DNA of 64,000 nucleotides from Ascarosepion bandense (GCA_037127315.1 JBBBDQ010000332.1:905001-969000), one strand, 5' to 3'; positions 1-10,884 are shown, counted from the first letter of the stretch. The notes: generated by a model not told the origin, from the sequence alone. Program-made: numbers and translations.

Positions 1-142
1 TCTCCCCATTTATCCGACGTCTTAGTGCACCGGATTGTAACGGATTTAGGTTCTGTTTGTTAATGGTTTTTTTGGAGGTTTATTTTAGTATAAATTTACG
101 GCCTACATACTTACAGAGTCTATTTAGTTATTATTTTTATAT

Positions 143-168
143 TTATATATATATATATATATATATGT
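143..168. repeat. (TA)n microsatellite
   Basis: A short uninterrupted TA run at the left end of the window. It lies 3' of the decayed RTE-like LINE piece on the minus strand. Confidence 0.9.
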
Positions 169-194
169 AGGGGGTGCGTTCGTCCCTGTGTGTA

Positions 195-410
195 AATTAA
201 TGAATATACCTTCTTCCTCGTGACGTGTCCCAGGGACCTCAGCCATCCCTTCCTGATAAGTATGAGTTCTTTTTGTTTGAATCCTCTCCAATTCCTCATC
301 GTTGCTCACTTGATCAGTCCATGTTATCCACAGTATCCTTCTGTAGAACTACATTTTTGTTGCTTCGAACTTCTCACTCATTCTTGAAGAGATTGTCTGT
401 GTTATGAACG
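195..410 (-). pseudogene. RTE-like LINE, C-terminal fragment
   Basis: Read on the minus strand this gives FYRRI, then a tryptophan/threonine-rich stretch, then VSNDEELERIQTKRT. That is the conserved C-terminal tail downstream of the reverse-transcriptase (RT) domain in the LINE family seen several times in this window (compare 44330-44655 and 45854-46069). A premature stop and loss of the surrounding frame show it is dead. The piece at 880-1135 belongs further 5' in the same element, so the two are probably one copy split by about 470 bp. Confidence 0.6.
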
Positions 411-475
411 GGGTGTTTGTCTCATAACTAAAATGCCTTAATTTACATTATGATTCATGGTCCGTGAACGAATAT

Positions 476-500
476 GTGTGTGTGTGTGTGTGTGTGTGCG
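476..500. repeat. (TG)n microsatellite
   Basis: A short TG run inside the 410-880 interval that separates two pieces of one LINE. I see no gene in that interval; the short open frames on both strands run through the repeat and have no family resemblance. Confidence 0.85.
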
Positions 501-879
501 CGCAGCACGTGGAGAAAATGCATGGAACGACAGAAAAGTAGATATTTACTCACGGTTGACTGGAAGTATACATTCTTTTTGCACGGAGAAACATTTCAAC
601 ATAGGTACATACAGAATCAGTCCCAAGTTATCGGGTTGTGTGTCACAGCCATTAGGGCAGGGGAACGTAAATGTGTTTTTTAACCACTGACGGCCATATT
701 CCAAGTCTGTTGAGTCGTGCGTCTCACGTCTGAATGTCGCGTTGATCACGTGACTCGCGTGGACCCACTTTCAGGTGTGAAAAAGGGAGTTACTCTGTTT
801 TGGAATAGGAAAGGGTTAATTCCCTTGGAATATGTTTTTATTTGTCCTAACAGTCTGATATGCAGAAAGACAGATATCA

Positions 880-1135
880 CATAGCAATTCTTTGTTTCCA
901 ATGAGATTTTCTTGTCTTTCAGTCGTCTTGTCAGCTTTCGAAATGCATCCTTTTTACCATGCCAATAGGTTTTCGGATCTCAGTGTCTCACTTTGCATCC
1001 TCTGCCAAAACGCTTCCCGGGTATTTCAATTTCTTTACTTGTTTTGCTATAGTTTCTCCGACCTGCAGTTGGCATTTTGGGTTCTTCTTTTTGCTGATGA
1101 CCATTTGTGTTATATGCGACTTTTTAGTTCTTTTT
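880..1135 (-). pseudogene. RTE-like LINE fragment, post-RT region
   Basis: The minus strand encodes KKDAFRKLTRRLKDKKISLETKN with stops upstream. This matches KDAFQKLNTVFRDKKFLLETKN in the better copy at 46024-46320. It is the segment between the RT palm and the C-terminal tail, and it is non-functional. Plus-strand open frames here are shadows of this fragment. Confidence 0.6.
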
Positions 1136-1569
1136 CTCCTTCATTGTTTTATATGTGGAAAAGGTTGTAATAAATTGTTCTCGTCGGGGACTTGTTTCCT
1201 GTGAACGTACATGGATTCGGTTGATATTAAAACAAAGATGTCGAATTTCTTGGACGGCAACACCTGTTTTCTATGTTTTACTCAAAATCATTTCAAATTG
1301 ACTTAATTATTTCAGATGCTGCATATTTCGTAGAAACCTTAACAATGCGGATATATGTGCGCTTGTGCATGTATTATGAACTCGTTTGTCGTTTTCGGCG
1401 TATGGGAGCCTAATCGTTCAGTTTTAGAAGTGAATCGTTTTACTACTCACACATGATTCAATTACAAATGGAAAAGTCTTTTAAAAAAACAGGCCAAAAT
1501 TTTTGGAACAACTGATAACAGATAATCTTCGTACATTATTTCTCGTGTTTTAATTCAGACATATTTCTT

Positions 1570-1575
<6 letters not shown>
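1136..1575. other. AT-rich interval, nothing recognised
   Basis: No open frame with family resemblance, no repeat seen elsewhere in the window and no RNA-like structure was noticed here. Confidence 0.4.
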
Positions 1576-1600
<25 letters not shown>

Positions 1601-1682
1601 TTACCTCCCTTTTAACACACAAGCACACACACACACACTCACACTCACACACACACAAGAACACACACACACACACACACAC
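1576..1682. repeat. (TC)n and (AC)n compound microsatellite
   Basis: A CT run (about 1576-1601) is followed by broken AC runs up to 1682. It directly precedes a SINE-tail-like segment. Confidence 0.9.
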
Positions 1683-1699
1683 AGTCTCCTTATATTCAT

Positions 1700-1910
1700 C
1701 TAACGTACAAATATCCTTTGGTAAAGTTATCAATCCATCAGTTCTTACCGCAGCTTATTGGGTTAATTCATAAGACTTGTATCACTAAACCAATATTATC
1801 ACAAAATAAACCAATATTATCACAAAATAAACCAATATTATCACAAAATGAACAACAAATTATTAGAATCTAAAAATATTTTCTGGCATTAAATAATCTG
1901 AAAATGTCGA
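1700..1910 (+). mobile_element. Degraded tRNA-SINE tail, 'tctggcattaaata' type
   Basis: The segment contains a tail motif (aaaatattttctggcattaaataa) close to 43185-43215 and 47935-47960, preceded by a SINE-like stretch mentioning 'ccatcagttcttaccgcag'. A 21-bp unit beginning ccaatattatcac is tandemly repeated three times at about 1790-1850. The 5' tRNA part is missing or unrecognisable. Confidence 0.45.
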
Positions 1911-2129
1911 CAAACGAAGGAAACGATTTAGTTATTTCTGTTATACAGCTATATGAGAGAGCTTCAGTACAAATTAGTGAAAATAGGAATTTATTTTGCT
2001 TAAAGGTTTTAATAGCAGAACAGTTTAATTTTTTTGTTCAACCGTATGAAAGAAATACCTAGAAATAGAATCTAAATATGTTTTTTGCGGTAATTCTATT
2101 CGACATTTCATTTTTCTTTTTAAAATAGA

Positions 2130-2300
2130 TTAATATATATCATTGTTTCTGATATATACATATATATATATATTATATAAATTACACAAAATTAATAGAC
2201 AAAACTTGTCTATATTATTCAATGAAATCTGCATTAATATATATATATATATATATCAGAAACAATGATGAAGGACCGAGGACGGTCTGAAATATAAAAT
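2130..2300 (+). repeat. Fold-back with hammerhead-like fragment
   Basis: The sequence tcattgtttctgatata near 2140 is inverted at about 2254-2270. The right arm continues with TGATGA (2266-2271), a stem-loop (AG.ACCG / CGGTCT) and GAAA (2289-2292), resembling the motifs at other fold-back loci here. The first core base is A rather than C, so this copy is degenerate. Confidence 0.35.
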
Positions 2301-2594
2301 ATAATAATAGAAATAAACAAATACTGTCAAAAAAATACATTTTTAAACTTACAACTTTTTAATAGTTTTTCCTATACATATTAAGACAGTATACGTGGAT
2401 CATCACTATGTTTTATATATATATATATATATGAATAAATTCCAAAATTTACAATAAATTCCGAAATACATTTGGCTGTGTAAATAGATTACACTATTTA
2501 CATCGAGTCCTCCATCTGTATCATTTTTAATATTGACAAAATTAATATTAATAGGATCTGATTTTTGGGATTTTACATATATACACTTACTTTA

Positions 2595-2677
2595 TGGGAT
2601 TATATATATATATAAGCAATCGGAGTCTAACCGTACTGATGAGTTGTGATATGGCGAAACAGATCTGTCTGCGGATG

Positions 2678-2682
<5 letters not shown>
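2595..2682 (+). mobile_element. tRNA-SINE fragment (type C)
   Basis: The segment gcaatcggagtctaaccgta...cagatctgtctgcggatga matches the 3' half of the SINE at 50105-50245. The tRNA-like head is absent. It ends at a long TA array, a common tail position for such elements. Confidence 0.5.

Positions 2683-2735
<53 letters not shown>
2680..2735. repeat. (TA)n microsatellite
   Basis: About 28 TA units at the 3' end of the type-C SINE fragment. Confidence 0.95.
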
Positions 2736-2738
<3 letters not shown>

Positions 2739-2829
2739 TACGAGTATCTATTAAAAATAATGTTCAAACAAATAAATTAAAACATGTCTGTTGTTAATTA
2801 ATTAATTCGTAAATCTCCTGAACTTCCGT

Positions 2830-2830
2830 A

Positions 2831-2872
<42 letters not shown>

Positions 2873-2915
2873 ACGTGCGTGCCTGCGCGTGCGTGTGTGT
2901 GCGCGCATTGCATGT
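2830..2915. repeat. (TA)n(TG)n compound microsatellite
   Basis: TA units pass into TG and then GC-richer TGCG units. Confidence 0.9.
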
Positions 2916-3290
2916 ATATATTAGCGTGTATAGTAGACCCACCTTTAATGGTTTGTACACAATTGGAATTCTTTTCTCCCTAAGTCCCGTAAATTTCTTT
3001 TAATCCATACCAGGTCCACCGTCCTTTAACGATATTTTCACCATGTAACTTGAATGGGAAATTGATGAACCTTTGCAATATTTTACAGGGTTCCGGTTAC
3101 TTGGGGAATAACGCTAAACGCGCGTTGGAATGTAAGATATAGAGTTTTAAGACTCCCCTGGATTTATTTTAGCCTTTCAAGATTGGGTAAGACTTTCATG
3201 GTTGTGTAACAGTAGACGGCGTGTGTGAATTCCAGCTTTTGTGCAATCGCCATCTTTGTCTTCTTGAATACCATTCATTTTTTGTACTAG
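2916..3290. other. No gene recognised
   Basis: Low-complexity-poor interval between a microsatellite and a LINE 3' fragment. It may hold more decayed LINE sequence, but I could not align it to any copy in the window. Confidence 0.35.
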
Positions 3291-3299
3291 GTGCATTCC

Positions 3300-3760
3300 C
3301 TCCTTGTTTGCGGTGACATGATACTCGGGTAACCAGACTGTCAACAAGGTCTCACCCTTTTACAGTTTGATCAACCAAATGCAGGCGACAATTCTACTCC
3401 AGCAGCTTCTTTTCTCGTGCTTCCTGCCTGTGGAACTCCCTTCCATATACTTGCTTTCCTGACGGCTACAACCTCCAGGAATTTAAAAACAAAATCAATT
3501 CCTCATCTCTGATCCACTTAATTCTAGCCATTTCTACATCAGGTCCGTGTATCTTGTTCTTTTCTTTTCTCTCTACCTTCGTAATTGTCTTCACTCCTTT
3601 GTTCACATCCTTCTCTTGCTCTTTATCTTTCACGCCTGTAGCTGATTCGTCTTTAACTTCACTTTCCTCATGCCTAAAAATTTAACTCTTTTATGTAGTC
3701 CCTTTCACATTAGTGGCGGTACCGCCTTGGTTGGGGTGAAAATTAAAACCTTAATCTATC
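3300..3760 (+). pseudogene. CR1/L2/Jockey-like LINE, C-terminus and 3' UTR
   Basis: A frame-broken translation reads SSFFSRASCLWNSLPYTC, then FPDGYNLQEFKNK. This is the extreme C-terminus of the LINE family found at 15400-16540, 35760-36400 (plus) and 34315-35150, 42065-42720, 52805-53230 (minus). It ends in the family's conserved 3' end (agtggcggtaccgcc ... ggggtgaaaattaaaa), 3700-3755. It is 5'-truncated, as is typical for LINE insertions. Confidence 0.65.
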
Positions 3761-3769
3761 AACGCAGCC

Positions 3770-4048
3770 TCCTTAACCGAATGATAATGATACCTTTTGG
3801 CTAAGGAAACGATCTTTCTGATGGAAGAGAGAACGCAGGTTTGATTCCTGAAGGGGAATACAAACAAAACTGAATAGTACCTTGATCATTGACATATTCT
3901 GTAAACGAGAGGTCAGATCTAATGGCATTTTTGCTTTAGGCGGTTGCAGGTTCGAATCTTGTCGGAGAGCGCATATTTTTTTCTTTAACCATATTTCTAG
4001 AATAGTAATACCGGTAGACGAAAATAAATAAATATAATGTTTAATAGG
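3770..4048 (+). mobile_element. tRNA-derived SINE (type D)
   Basis: A B-box-like caggttcgaatcttgtcgg (3945-3963) is followed by a unique tail ending in ccggtagacgaaaataaata. The tail recurs at 4640-4705, so this is a second SINE family. The head near 3770-3860 may be a separate, older tRNA-like copy. Confidence 0.55.
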
Positions 4049-4356
4049 TAGCCTTTGTGGGACAGTGGATATCGGCTCGGAACGAGAAACCGGGGAGCTG
4101 AGTTCGAATTCCAGTTGAATCCATTCTATTCACTTACGCGCAAATACCCTTAGGAAAGGTATTAATCCGTCTCTTCCTTCCAGTTATGGGTTAAATAACA
4201 GGACAGATTGGGTTCTATAGCCTTGGTCGGCAACCAGTCTACCGCAGAAAGCAATGGCAACCTACTGCGGGATAATCTTCTGCCCAGTCAGTCATGTTTC
4301 TTTCGAGACATGATTGCCCAAGCGTGTATCACGTATGGCACTTAACTGACTGACTC
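4048..4356 (+). mobile_element. tRNA-derived SINE (type A), near full length
   Basis: The 5' part has an A-box-like acagtggatatcggctcgg and a B-box-like gagttcgaattcc. Then comes a conserved centre (ggttctatagccttggtcgg, ctaccgcagaaagcaatggc, ctgcgggataatcttctgcc) and a tail ending cacttaactgactgac. It is one of about ten copies of the commonest short element here. The layout fits tRNA-derived SINEs with a conserved central domain, as described for cephalopods; the family name is not assigned from sequence alone. Confidence 0.8.
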
Positions 4357-4536
4357 AATTACGTGTATCTTCTAAAAGTATTTTTTTAATCAGCAAAAAA
4401 TTGTCGAGTTAAAAATAAAAAGTCCATCACCATTTTTTACAAATTGCTTTGTTTACGTTAGGTTAAAACACTGAGCAGGTATGTTTATTTCGAGTGTCAT
4501 GGTGAGATCTGTGCTTAAATATTTCGCATCGTTTGG

Positions 4537-4710
4537 TTATCAACGCACTAAGTAGCCGAGAGGTCGATGCAAATCAAATCTAATGACGTCTTCTCTCTCG
4601 GGGAACGCAGATACGAACCTTGGCGGAAAGCCCATATTTTTCTCTAACAAGTTTTATCAAATAGTCATGCCGGTAGACGAAAATAAATATACTGTTTAAT
4701 AAATGAATGG
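4537..4710 (+). mobile_element. tRNA-derived SINE (type D), second copy
   Basis: A tRNA-like head (agtagccgagaggtcgatgc) and the tail tgccggtagacgaaaataaa match 3890-4048. Only about 490 bp separates the two copies, with a type-A SINE between them. Confidence 0.55.
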
Positions 4711-4984
4711 GACATTTATTCAAATACGAGTATCCACTAAGCATAGCGTTTAAGTCATACTAGTGTGCAAATTGCACACACAACAGATTTGCGGACAGGT
4801 ATCACTTCATGATGCACCAAATGAACCAGTATATCTACAAGGCAAATATTATGAAGCATAACAGACATTTTGTGTTGATTAATTTTAACTGATAAACTTT
4901 TTCAAATTACGAATAATCCCTCTAAGACAAGGAAGAAATTACGTCAGAAATTGTCCGACATTCATTGCGGAAGTAAAATACTAA

Positions 4985-5035
4985 AAACATGGTCCTTTCC
5001 GCCTTCTTAAGTTATCATCAGGATAGTGGAGATAA
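4985..5035 (-). ncRNA. Degenerate hammerhead-like motif
   Basis: On the minus strand CTGATGA (5021-5015) is followed 15 nt later by GAAAG (4999-4995). The intervening bases form at best a weak stem, so this is a low-confidence relative of the stronger motif at 29942-30000. Confidence 0.25.
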
Positions 5036-5109
5036 ATGGTGAATTTTGTAGTACGAGTGAGTGTTGTGACATATAACGTTTTGTGACGTAAGTGAGGTGT
5101 GTCTTTGTA

Positions 5110-5858
5110 TCTAAACTTATTTATAAATGGAACTTTGTCTCTGTGTGTGTGTTTGTGTGTGTGTGTGTCTGTCTGTGCGTGTGTCCGTTACCTATAGAGT
5201 CCGAAACGGATGAACCGATTTTCTTGAAAATTGACACAGTTGTACTATAAGCGTCTGCTAGTGTTCTTAGCTAGGTTTTGTGTCGAGGTAGACCCGATAA
5301 ATATCGAAAATCGATAATCGAAAAAATCGGTTGAAAGAAGGAGTGGTCCGATTTTAATCAAATTTGATACACTCATAGACAAAGACATAAGAAACGATAT
5401 TCAGAAGTTTCAAATTTGCAGTTCTTACAATAGTGCAGAAAATCGATAATATATGTATATATATATGCAAAAGGCAAGATGTTTGTGTGTGAGTCTGTTT
5501 ATCTGCCTGTATATCTGTATTTTTTAAGCCCTTTTATTTTAGTTTTTTCTTCGGGTTTGGCTCCAAGTAGGTATAAATGTGGTTCTTAGTCTCAGTCATG
5601 ATACCATTTACTCAGAAGAATTATTTAACCTTCAAAATTCAGTTTACGACGAAAAAAACTTATTTGATATCGATACCAGGAAATCAAAATTTGACTTACA
5701 TTCATTCATTTTTCTTTCAGTCTACGGTTTCGCTTTAACTGGAAACAACTATTGCTTTTTAGTCTTTCGTGCCAACGTCCAAAGAGTCTCAGCTCCAGGG
5801 CCATGGATCAGTTTTAAAGCTTTCATTACACCCGAGCAACAACGGGCTATGCTGCTAG
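5110..5858 (+). mobile_element. Non-autonomous Helitron, complete
   Basis: The element starts TCTAAACTT and ends CTAG, and sits exactly between a host A (5109) and T (5859), the hallmark insertion pattern of Helitrons. A short GC-rich inverted repeat (cccg...cggg, 5831-5845) lies just before the 3' end. There is no target duplication and no Rep/helicase frame. The 117-residue open frame starting at 5579 lies mostly inside it and runs past its end, so it is not a gene. Related copies lie on the minus strand at 19440-20223, 32954-33436 and 63748-64000. Confidence 0.8.
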
Positions 5859-5939
5859 TTATATATATTTTATTACCGGAGTATATTCTGGCAAGCCGAT
5901 TTTGTATGCAGTTGTGTAAATTGGCCTGCTAGTATTTAT

Positions 5940-6294
5940 ACACCAGGTATTATACAACCTAACCTAGATTAACCTAAGGCATACTTTGGGCTTTTACACC
6001 TATTTGAGGTTAGAAAATTATGGAAATCTGTACATGTATATAATAACCTAATCTGTCTGTAACACTTTCATTAATATTCAGCCAGTGACGATCAATTTGT
6101 TTTTCAAATTTTAAAAGCGTGTTATGAAGACAGTCCTGATGTATCGTGGTCTTGAATTGACAAAATTAAGTGGTTAAAATTAATATTTTCCCTCATTATT
6201 GTTGTTGAATATTTATTTTCTTATTTGTTTATATTTTTATCTTATTCTACATACACACGCACGCACGAACACAAACACAGACAGACACAAATAC

Positions 6295-6300
<6 letters not shown>
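5940..6300. other. AT-rich, no gene recognised
   Basis: No transposon or coding similarity was noticed; a broken CA-rich stretch (6252-6300) leads into a TA array. Confidence 0.4.

Positions 6301-6346
<46 letters not shown>
6301..6346. repeat. (TA)n microsatellite
   Basis: About 23 TA units directly abutting the left arm of a fold-back. Confidence 0.95.
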
Positions 6347-6349
<3 letters not shown>

Positions 6350-6442
6350 GATATCGTTATGATGACATCACTCGTCAGGGCTGATTTTTCGATCTGCAGA
6401 AAACTCATCCCTGGCGAGTAACGACATCATAACGGTGTCCTC
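6347..6442. repeat. 96-bp fold-back, hammerhead-like arms
   Basis: Arms of about 34 bp (6347-6380 and 6409-6442) are inverted copies with a few mismatches around a short loop. Read outward, the left arm (minus) has CTGACGA followed by a self-pairing GTGA...TCAT and the right arm has CTGGCGA. The GAAA box reads TAAC, so catalytic potential is doubtful. Confidence 0.6.
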
Positions 6443-6636
6443 CGGAAACTTTGAAGCCAGCATGAACCTGCTCAGTTAAATGACAAACGTCTTTGCATTA
6501 ACTCTATCAACGCTAAATTTCTACTTCGATATCGAGCACGTTACAATAAAAAAAAACCTTCTTGCCAACATATCTTTTATCAGTAAAATAACTGAAAAAA
6601 CAAGAATCTTGTCGCTAAACATTATCACACCTTAAC

Positions 6637-6651
6637 ACACACACACACACA

Positions 6652-6698
<47 letters not shown>

Positions 6699-6700
6699 AA
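6637..6700. repeat. (AC)n(TC)n(TA)n compound microsatellite
   Basis: Three dinucleotide blocks in a row. Confidence 0.95.
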
Positions 6701-6884
6701 CGTGTACTTTACGCAGTAAGAATATGTATATTTTGCTTCTTTGTTTGATTTACGCGTTAACTCTTTATTTAATTTAATTTTGCTTGGAGCAGGCGTTTGT
6801 TTTCTCTTTTTCTCAGAACCAGTTGTAAAACTCATCGTTTCAATGTATGTACAGTTATTATATATGTCAGCAAATTAACAGAGA

Positions 6885-6885
<1 letters not shown>

Positions 6886-6928
<43 letters not shown>
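6886..6928. repeat. (TA)n microsatellite
   Basis: About 20 TA units. Confidence 0.95.
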
Positions 6929-6930
<2 letters not shown>

Positions 6931-7117
6931 TAGATGAATGGAAAAAACAGGCTTTTTCTCTCGTACATGACCTTTGGCAATCCGAATCGTTAACTTGCTA
7001 ATGCAACGCACTCCCAACTCCCTATCAAGAAACCATATTACCAGATACAAAAAGCGAGTATTTCACAAAATTCTTCGTTCCTACTGGAAGTAAACCGTGA
7101 CTATGGTGCGAGCAGAT

Positions 7118-7560
7118 GAAAAAAAAAAAGAAGGAATGGTGGTGATGGAAGGAGCCTGCCATTAAATAAAAACGATATGAGAAAGGAAGGAATGAAAAAA
7201 GAGTAAATAGAAAAACTGAGATGAGACAGAATGAAAAAAAGAGAGAAAAGAATGAGAAGGATGAGAATGAAAAAAGAGGAAAGAGAAAAGAACGAAATGG
7301 GGAGAGAATGAATGAAGAGGAAAGAGAAAAGAATGAGAAGGGGGAGAATGAATGAAGAGGAAAAAGAAAAGAACGAGAAGTGAGAGAATGAATGAAAAAG
7401 AAAAGGAAAATAATGAGAAAGGGAGAGAATGAATGAAGAGGAAAAAGAAGAAGGTGAGAAGAGAGAGATTGTAAGAAGAGAATTAAAATTTAGTTGGGTG
7501 GAGGAGGAGAAGGAAGAAGAAGAAGAAGAAGAAGAAGAAGAAGAAAAAGGGAATCTTTAA
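7118..7560. repeat. Polypurine tract with 40-bp tandem units and (GAA)n
   Basis: Roughly 440 bp is almost pure A/G on the plus strand. The segment gagaatgaatgaa recurs at about 7304, 7344, 7384 and 7424, a 40-bp period, and the tract ends in (GAA)n near 7515-7545. Such homopurine DNA can form triplexes; no gene is seen. Confidence 0.85.
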
Positions 7561-8310
7561 AGCAAACAGGAAATTAGGAAGTTGTAACTTATAAAAAAAT
7601 CCTTTTGCCTCCCACAGACGACAAAATGCATTACATTTAATGGTTGCGTTTCGATTATGATAATAATAATATTATTTGTTCGTCGTGAATCTCGGGAAAA
7701 GGAATTAGATTCAATTAGGGGTCACAGAGAAAGCAGAGAACAGCACGTGTTAGTTGTTGATCTGAATGCCTGCCTGTCAGTCAGGTTGTCAGGGGTGAAA
7801 AAAGAAAGAAAAGAGGAGAACAGAATTATTGCTTTGTTGGTCATCCATATCACAGAGGTAGGGCAGACCCCACATATTTTCTAGCAATCCCTTTCGATAC
7901 TGTCCCTCCTTCATCTCTTCTTTCTGTTTCTCGTGTTCAGTGTTAAAACTTAAAAGAATCTGGCGGTTCACGTCTGAGATCAAGAGAGGGCAAGTCTACG
8001 CAATACTCTTCAGTATTTTTACTGAAAAATATTGTTATAAAGATAATTTAAAGTCTTCGAAGTGTTTTTCAGATTTTTCGACATTTCTCTTATATTCGAC
8101 GTGATGTAATGGCCAACAAGCAATATAAAACATAAGTAGAGAGTCCGAATCCATTTTTTGCGACCCTGTGACAAATCTAAGCTAAACTTAGTAAATCTAT
8201 TGCATTTAAACACTGATGACTATGGTGTAGTATATGCTCTTTTCTTATTTAAGATGGAAGAGTGTTCCTGGTCCCGGGGATTACAATCCTGCTACCGCAC
8301 ATTCTTCATT
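7561..8310. other. No gene recognised
   Basis: Only short open frames with no family resemblance. The interval ends abruptly at the first unit of the 24-bp minisatellite. Confidence 0.35.
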
Positions 8311-8311
8311 G

Positions 8312-10696
8312 AACTAAGAGGGGTCGGTGTAATATCGACGCCAGGAGTCGGTGTAATATCGACGCCAGGGGTCGGTGTAATATCGACGCCAGGGGTCGGT
8401 GTAATATCGACGCCAGGAGTCGGTGTAATATCGACGCCAGGAGTCGGTGTAATATCGACGCCAGTTTGGTAATATCGACGCCAGGGGTCGGTGTAATATC
8501 GACGCCAGGAGTCGGTGTAATATCGACGCCAGAGTCGGTGTAATATCGACGCCAGGAGTCGGTGTAATATCGACGCCAGGGGTCGGTGTAATATCGACGC
8601 CAGGGGTCGGTGTAATATCGACGCCAGGGCTGGTGTAATATCGACGCCAGGAGTCGGTGCACATCGACGCCAGGAGTCGGTAATATCGACGCCAGGGGTC
8701 GGTGTAATATCGACGCCAGGAGTCGGTGTAATATCGACGCCAGGAGTCGGTGTAATATCGACGCCAGGGGTCGGTGTAATATCGACGCCAGGAGTCGGTG
8801 TAATATCGACGCCAGGGGTCGGTGTAATATCGACGCCAGGAGTCGGCGTAATATCGACGCCAGGGGTCGGTGTAATATCGACGCCAGGGTCGCAGTGTAT
8901 CGACGCCAGGAGTCGGTGTAATATCGACGCCAGGGTCGGTGTAATATCGACGCCAGGGGTCGGTGTAATATCGACGCCAGGAGTCGGTGTAATATCGACG
9001 CCAGGGGTCGGTGTAATATCGACGCCAGGGGTCGGTGTAATATCGACGCCAGGGTCGGTGTAATATCGACGCCAGGGGTCGGTGTAATATCGACGCCAGG
9101 AGTCGGTGTAATATCGACGCCAGGGGTCGGTGTAATATCGACGCCAGGAGTCGGTGTAATATCGACGCCAGGAGTCGGTGTAATATCGACGCCAGGGGTC
9201 GGTGTAATATCGACGCCAGGGGTCGGTGTAATATCGACGCCAGGGGTCGGTGTACTGACGCCAGGAGTCGGTGTAATATCGACGCCAGGAGTCGGTGTAA
9301 TATCGACGCCAGGGGTCGGTGTAATATCGACGCCAGGAGTCGGTGTAATATCGACGCCAGGAGTCGGTGTAATATCGACGCCAGGGGTCGGTGTAATATC
9401 GACGCCAGGGGTCGGTGTAATATCGACGCCAGGGGTCGGTGTAATATCGACGCCAGGAGTCGGTGTAATATCGACGCCAGGGGTCGGTGCAATATCGACG
9501 CCAGGGGTCGGTGTAATATCGACGCCAGGAGTCGTGGTAATATCGACGCCAGGAGTCGGTGCAATATCGACGCCAGGAGCCGGTGTAATATCGACGCCAG
9601 AGTCGGTGTAATATCGACGCCAGGGGTCGGTGTAATATCGACGCCAGGGGTCGGTATCGACGCCAGGGGTCGGTGTAATATCGACGCCAGGAGTCGGTGT
9701 AATATCGACGCCAGGGGTCGGTGTAATATCGACGCCAGGAGTCGGTGTAATATCGACGCCAGGGGTCGGTGTAATATCGACGCCAGGGGTCGGTGTAATA
9801 TCGACGCCAGGAGTCGGTGTAATATCGACGCCAGGGGTCGGTGTAATATCGACGCCAGGGGTCGGTGTAATATCGACGCCAGGAGTCGGTGTAATATCGA
9901 CGCCAGGGGTCGGTGTAATATCGACGCCAGGAGTCGGTGTAATATCGACGCCAGGGGTCGGTGTAATATCGACGCCAGGGGTCGGTGTAATATCGACGCC
10001 AGGAGTCGGTGTAATATCGACGCCAGGGGTCGGTGTAATATCGACGCCAATGGGGTCGGTGTAAATATCGACGCCAGGAGTCGGTGTAATATCGACGCCA
10101 GGGGTCGGTGTAATATCGACGCCAGGGGTCGGTGTAATATCGACGCCAGGAGTCGGTGTAATATCGACGCCAGGGGTCGGTGTAATATCGACGCCAGGGG
10201 TCGGTGTAATATCGACGCCAGGGGTCGGTGTAATATCGACGCCAGGGGTCGGTGTAATATCGACGCCAGGAGTCGGTGTAATATCGACGCCAGGGGTCGT
10301 GGTGTAATATCGACGCCAGGAGTCGGTGTAATATCGACGCCAGGAGTCGTGGTGTAATATCGACGCCAGGAGCTGGTGTAATATCGACGCCAGGAGTCGC
10401 AATATCGACGCCAGGGGTCGGTGTAATATCGACGCCAGGGGTCGGTGCAATATCGACGCCAGGGGTCGGTGTAATATCGACGCCAGAGTCGGTGGTATCG
10501 ACGCCAGGAGTCGGTGTAATATCGACGCCAGGGGTCGGTGTAATATCGACGCCAGGAGTCGGTGTAATATCGACGCCAGGAGTCGGTGTAATATCGACGC
10601 CAGGAGTCGGTGTAATATCGACGCCATGGGTCGGTGTAATATCGACGCCAGGGGTCGGTGTAATATCGACGCCAGGGGTCGGTGTAATATCGACAC
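8312..10696. repeat. 24-bp CpG-rich minisatellite, about 100 copies
   Basis: The unit is ggRgtcggtgtaatatcg plus acgcca, 24 bp, where R is G or A in a mixed order. Most copies are otherwise identical; a minority carry 1-6 bp deletions. Each unit holds three CpGs, giving about 300 CpGs in 2.4 kb against a CpG-poor background. Because 24 is divisible by three, two minus-strand frames stay open for about 800 codons and repeat GVDITPTP, LASILHRP or WRRYYTDP. These are arithmetic artefacts: frames switch between peptides at indels, and there is no start context. Confidence 0.97.
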
Positions 10697-10884
10697 CAGC
10701 GTGATTGTAATTGCGATGATTGAGTAATTTTGGCCTGATTACAACCCAAGTTTTAAAAAGAGAAGATGAGTAGATAACCCAATTTACACGGCTCAGATTA
10801 AAATATAGTATCTGTTTTTCGGATAGTTCAATAGTTCTTAGCGAGATGATTGTTTGGCATGAAATTAATCATTTATCGTAGCAG

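Noticed and set aside
5579..5932. 117-codon open frame
   Set aside because: Most of it lies inside a non-autonomous Helitron; the relatives at 19440 and 63748 do not keep this frame, and it runs past the element's end.
8306..10749. Two minus-strand open frames of about 800 codons
   Set aside because: They are read-through of a 24-bp tandem repeat. The peptide switches between three reading frames of the same unit at each indel, and no non-repeat domain is attached.
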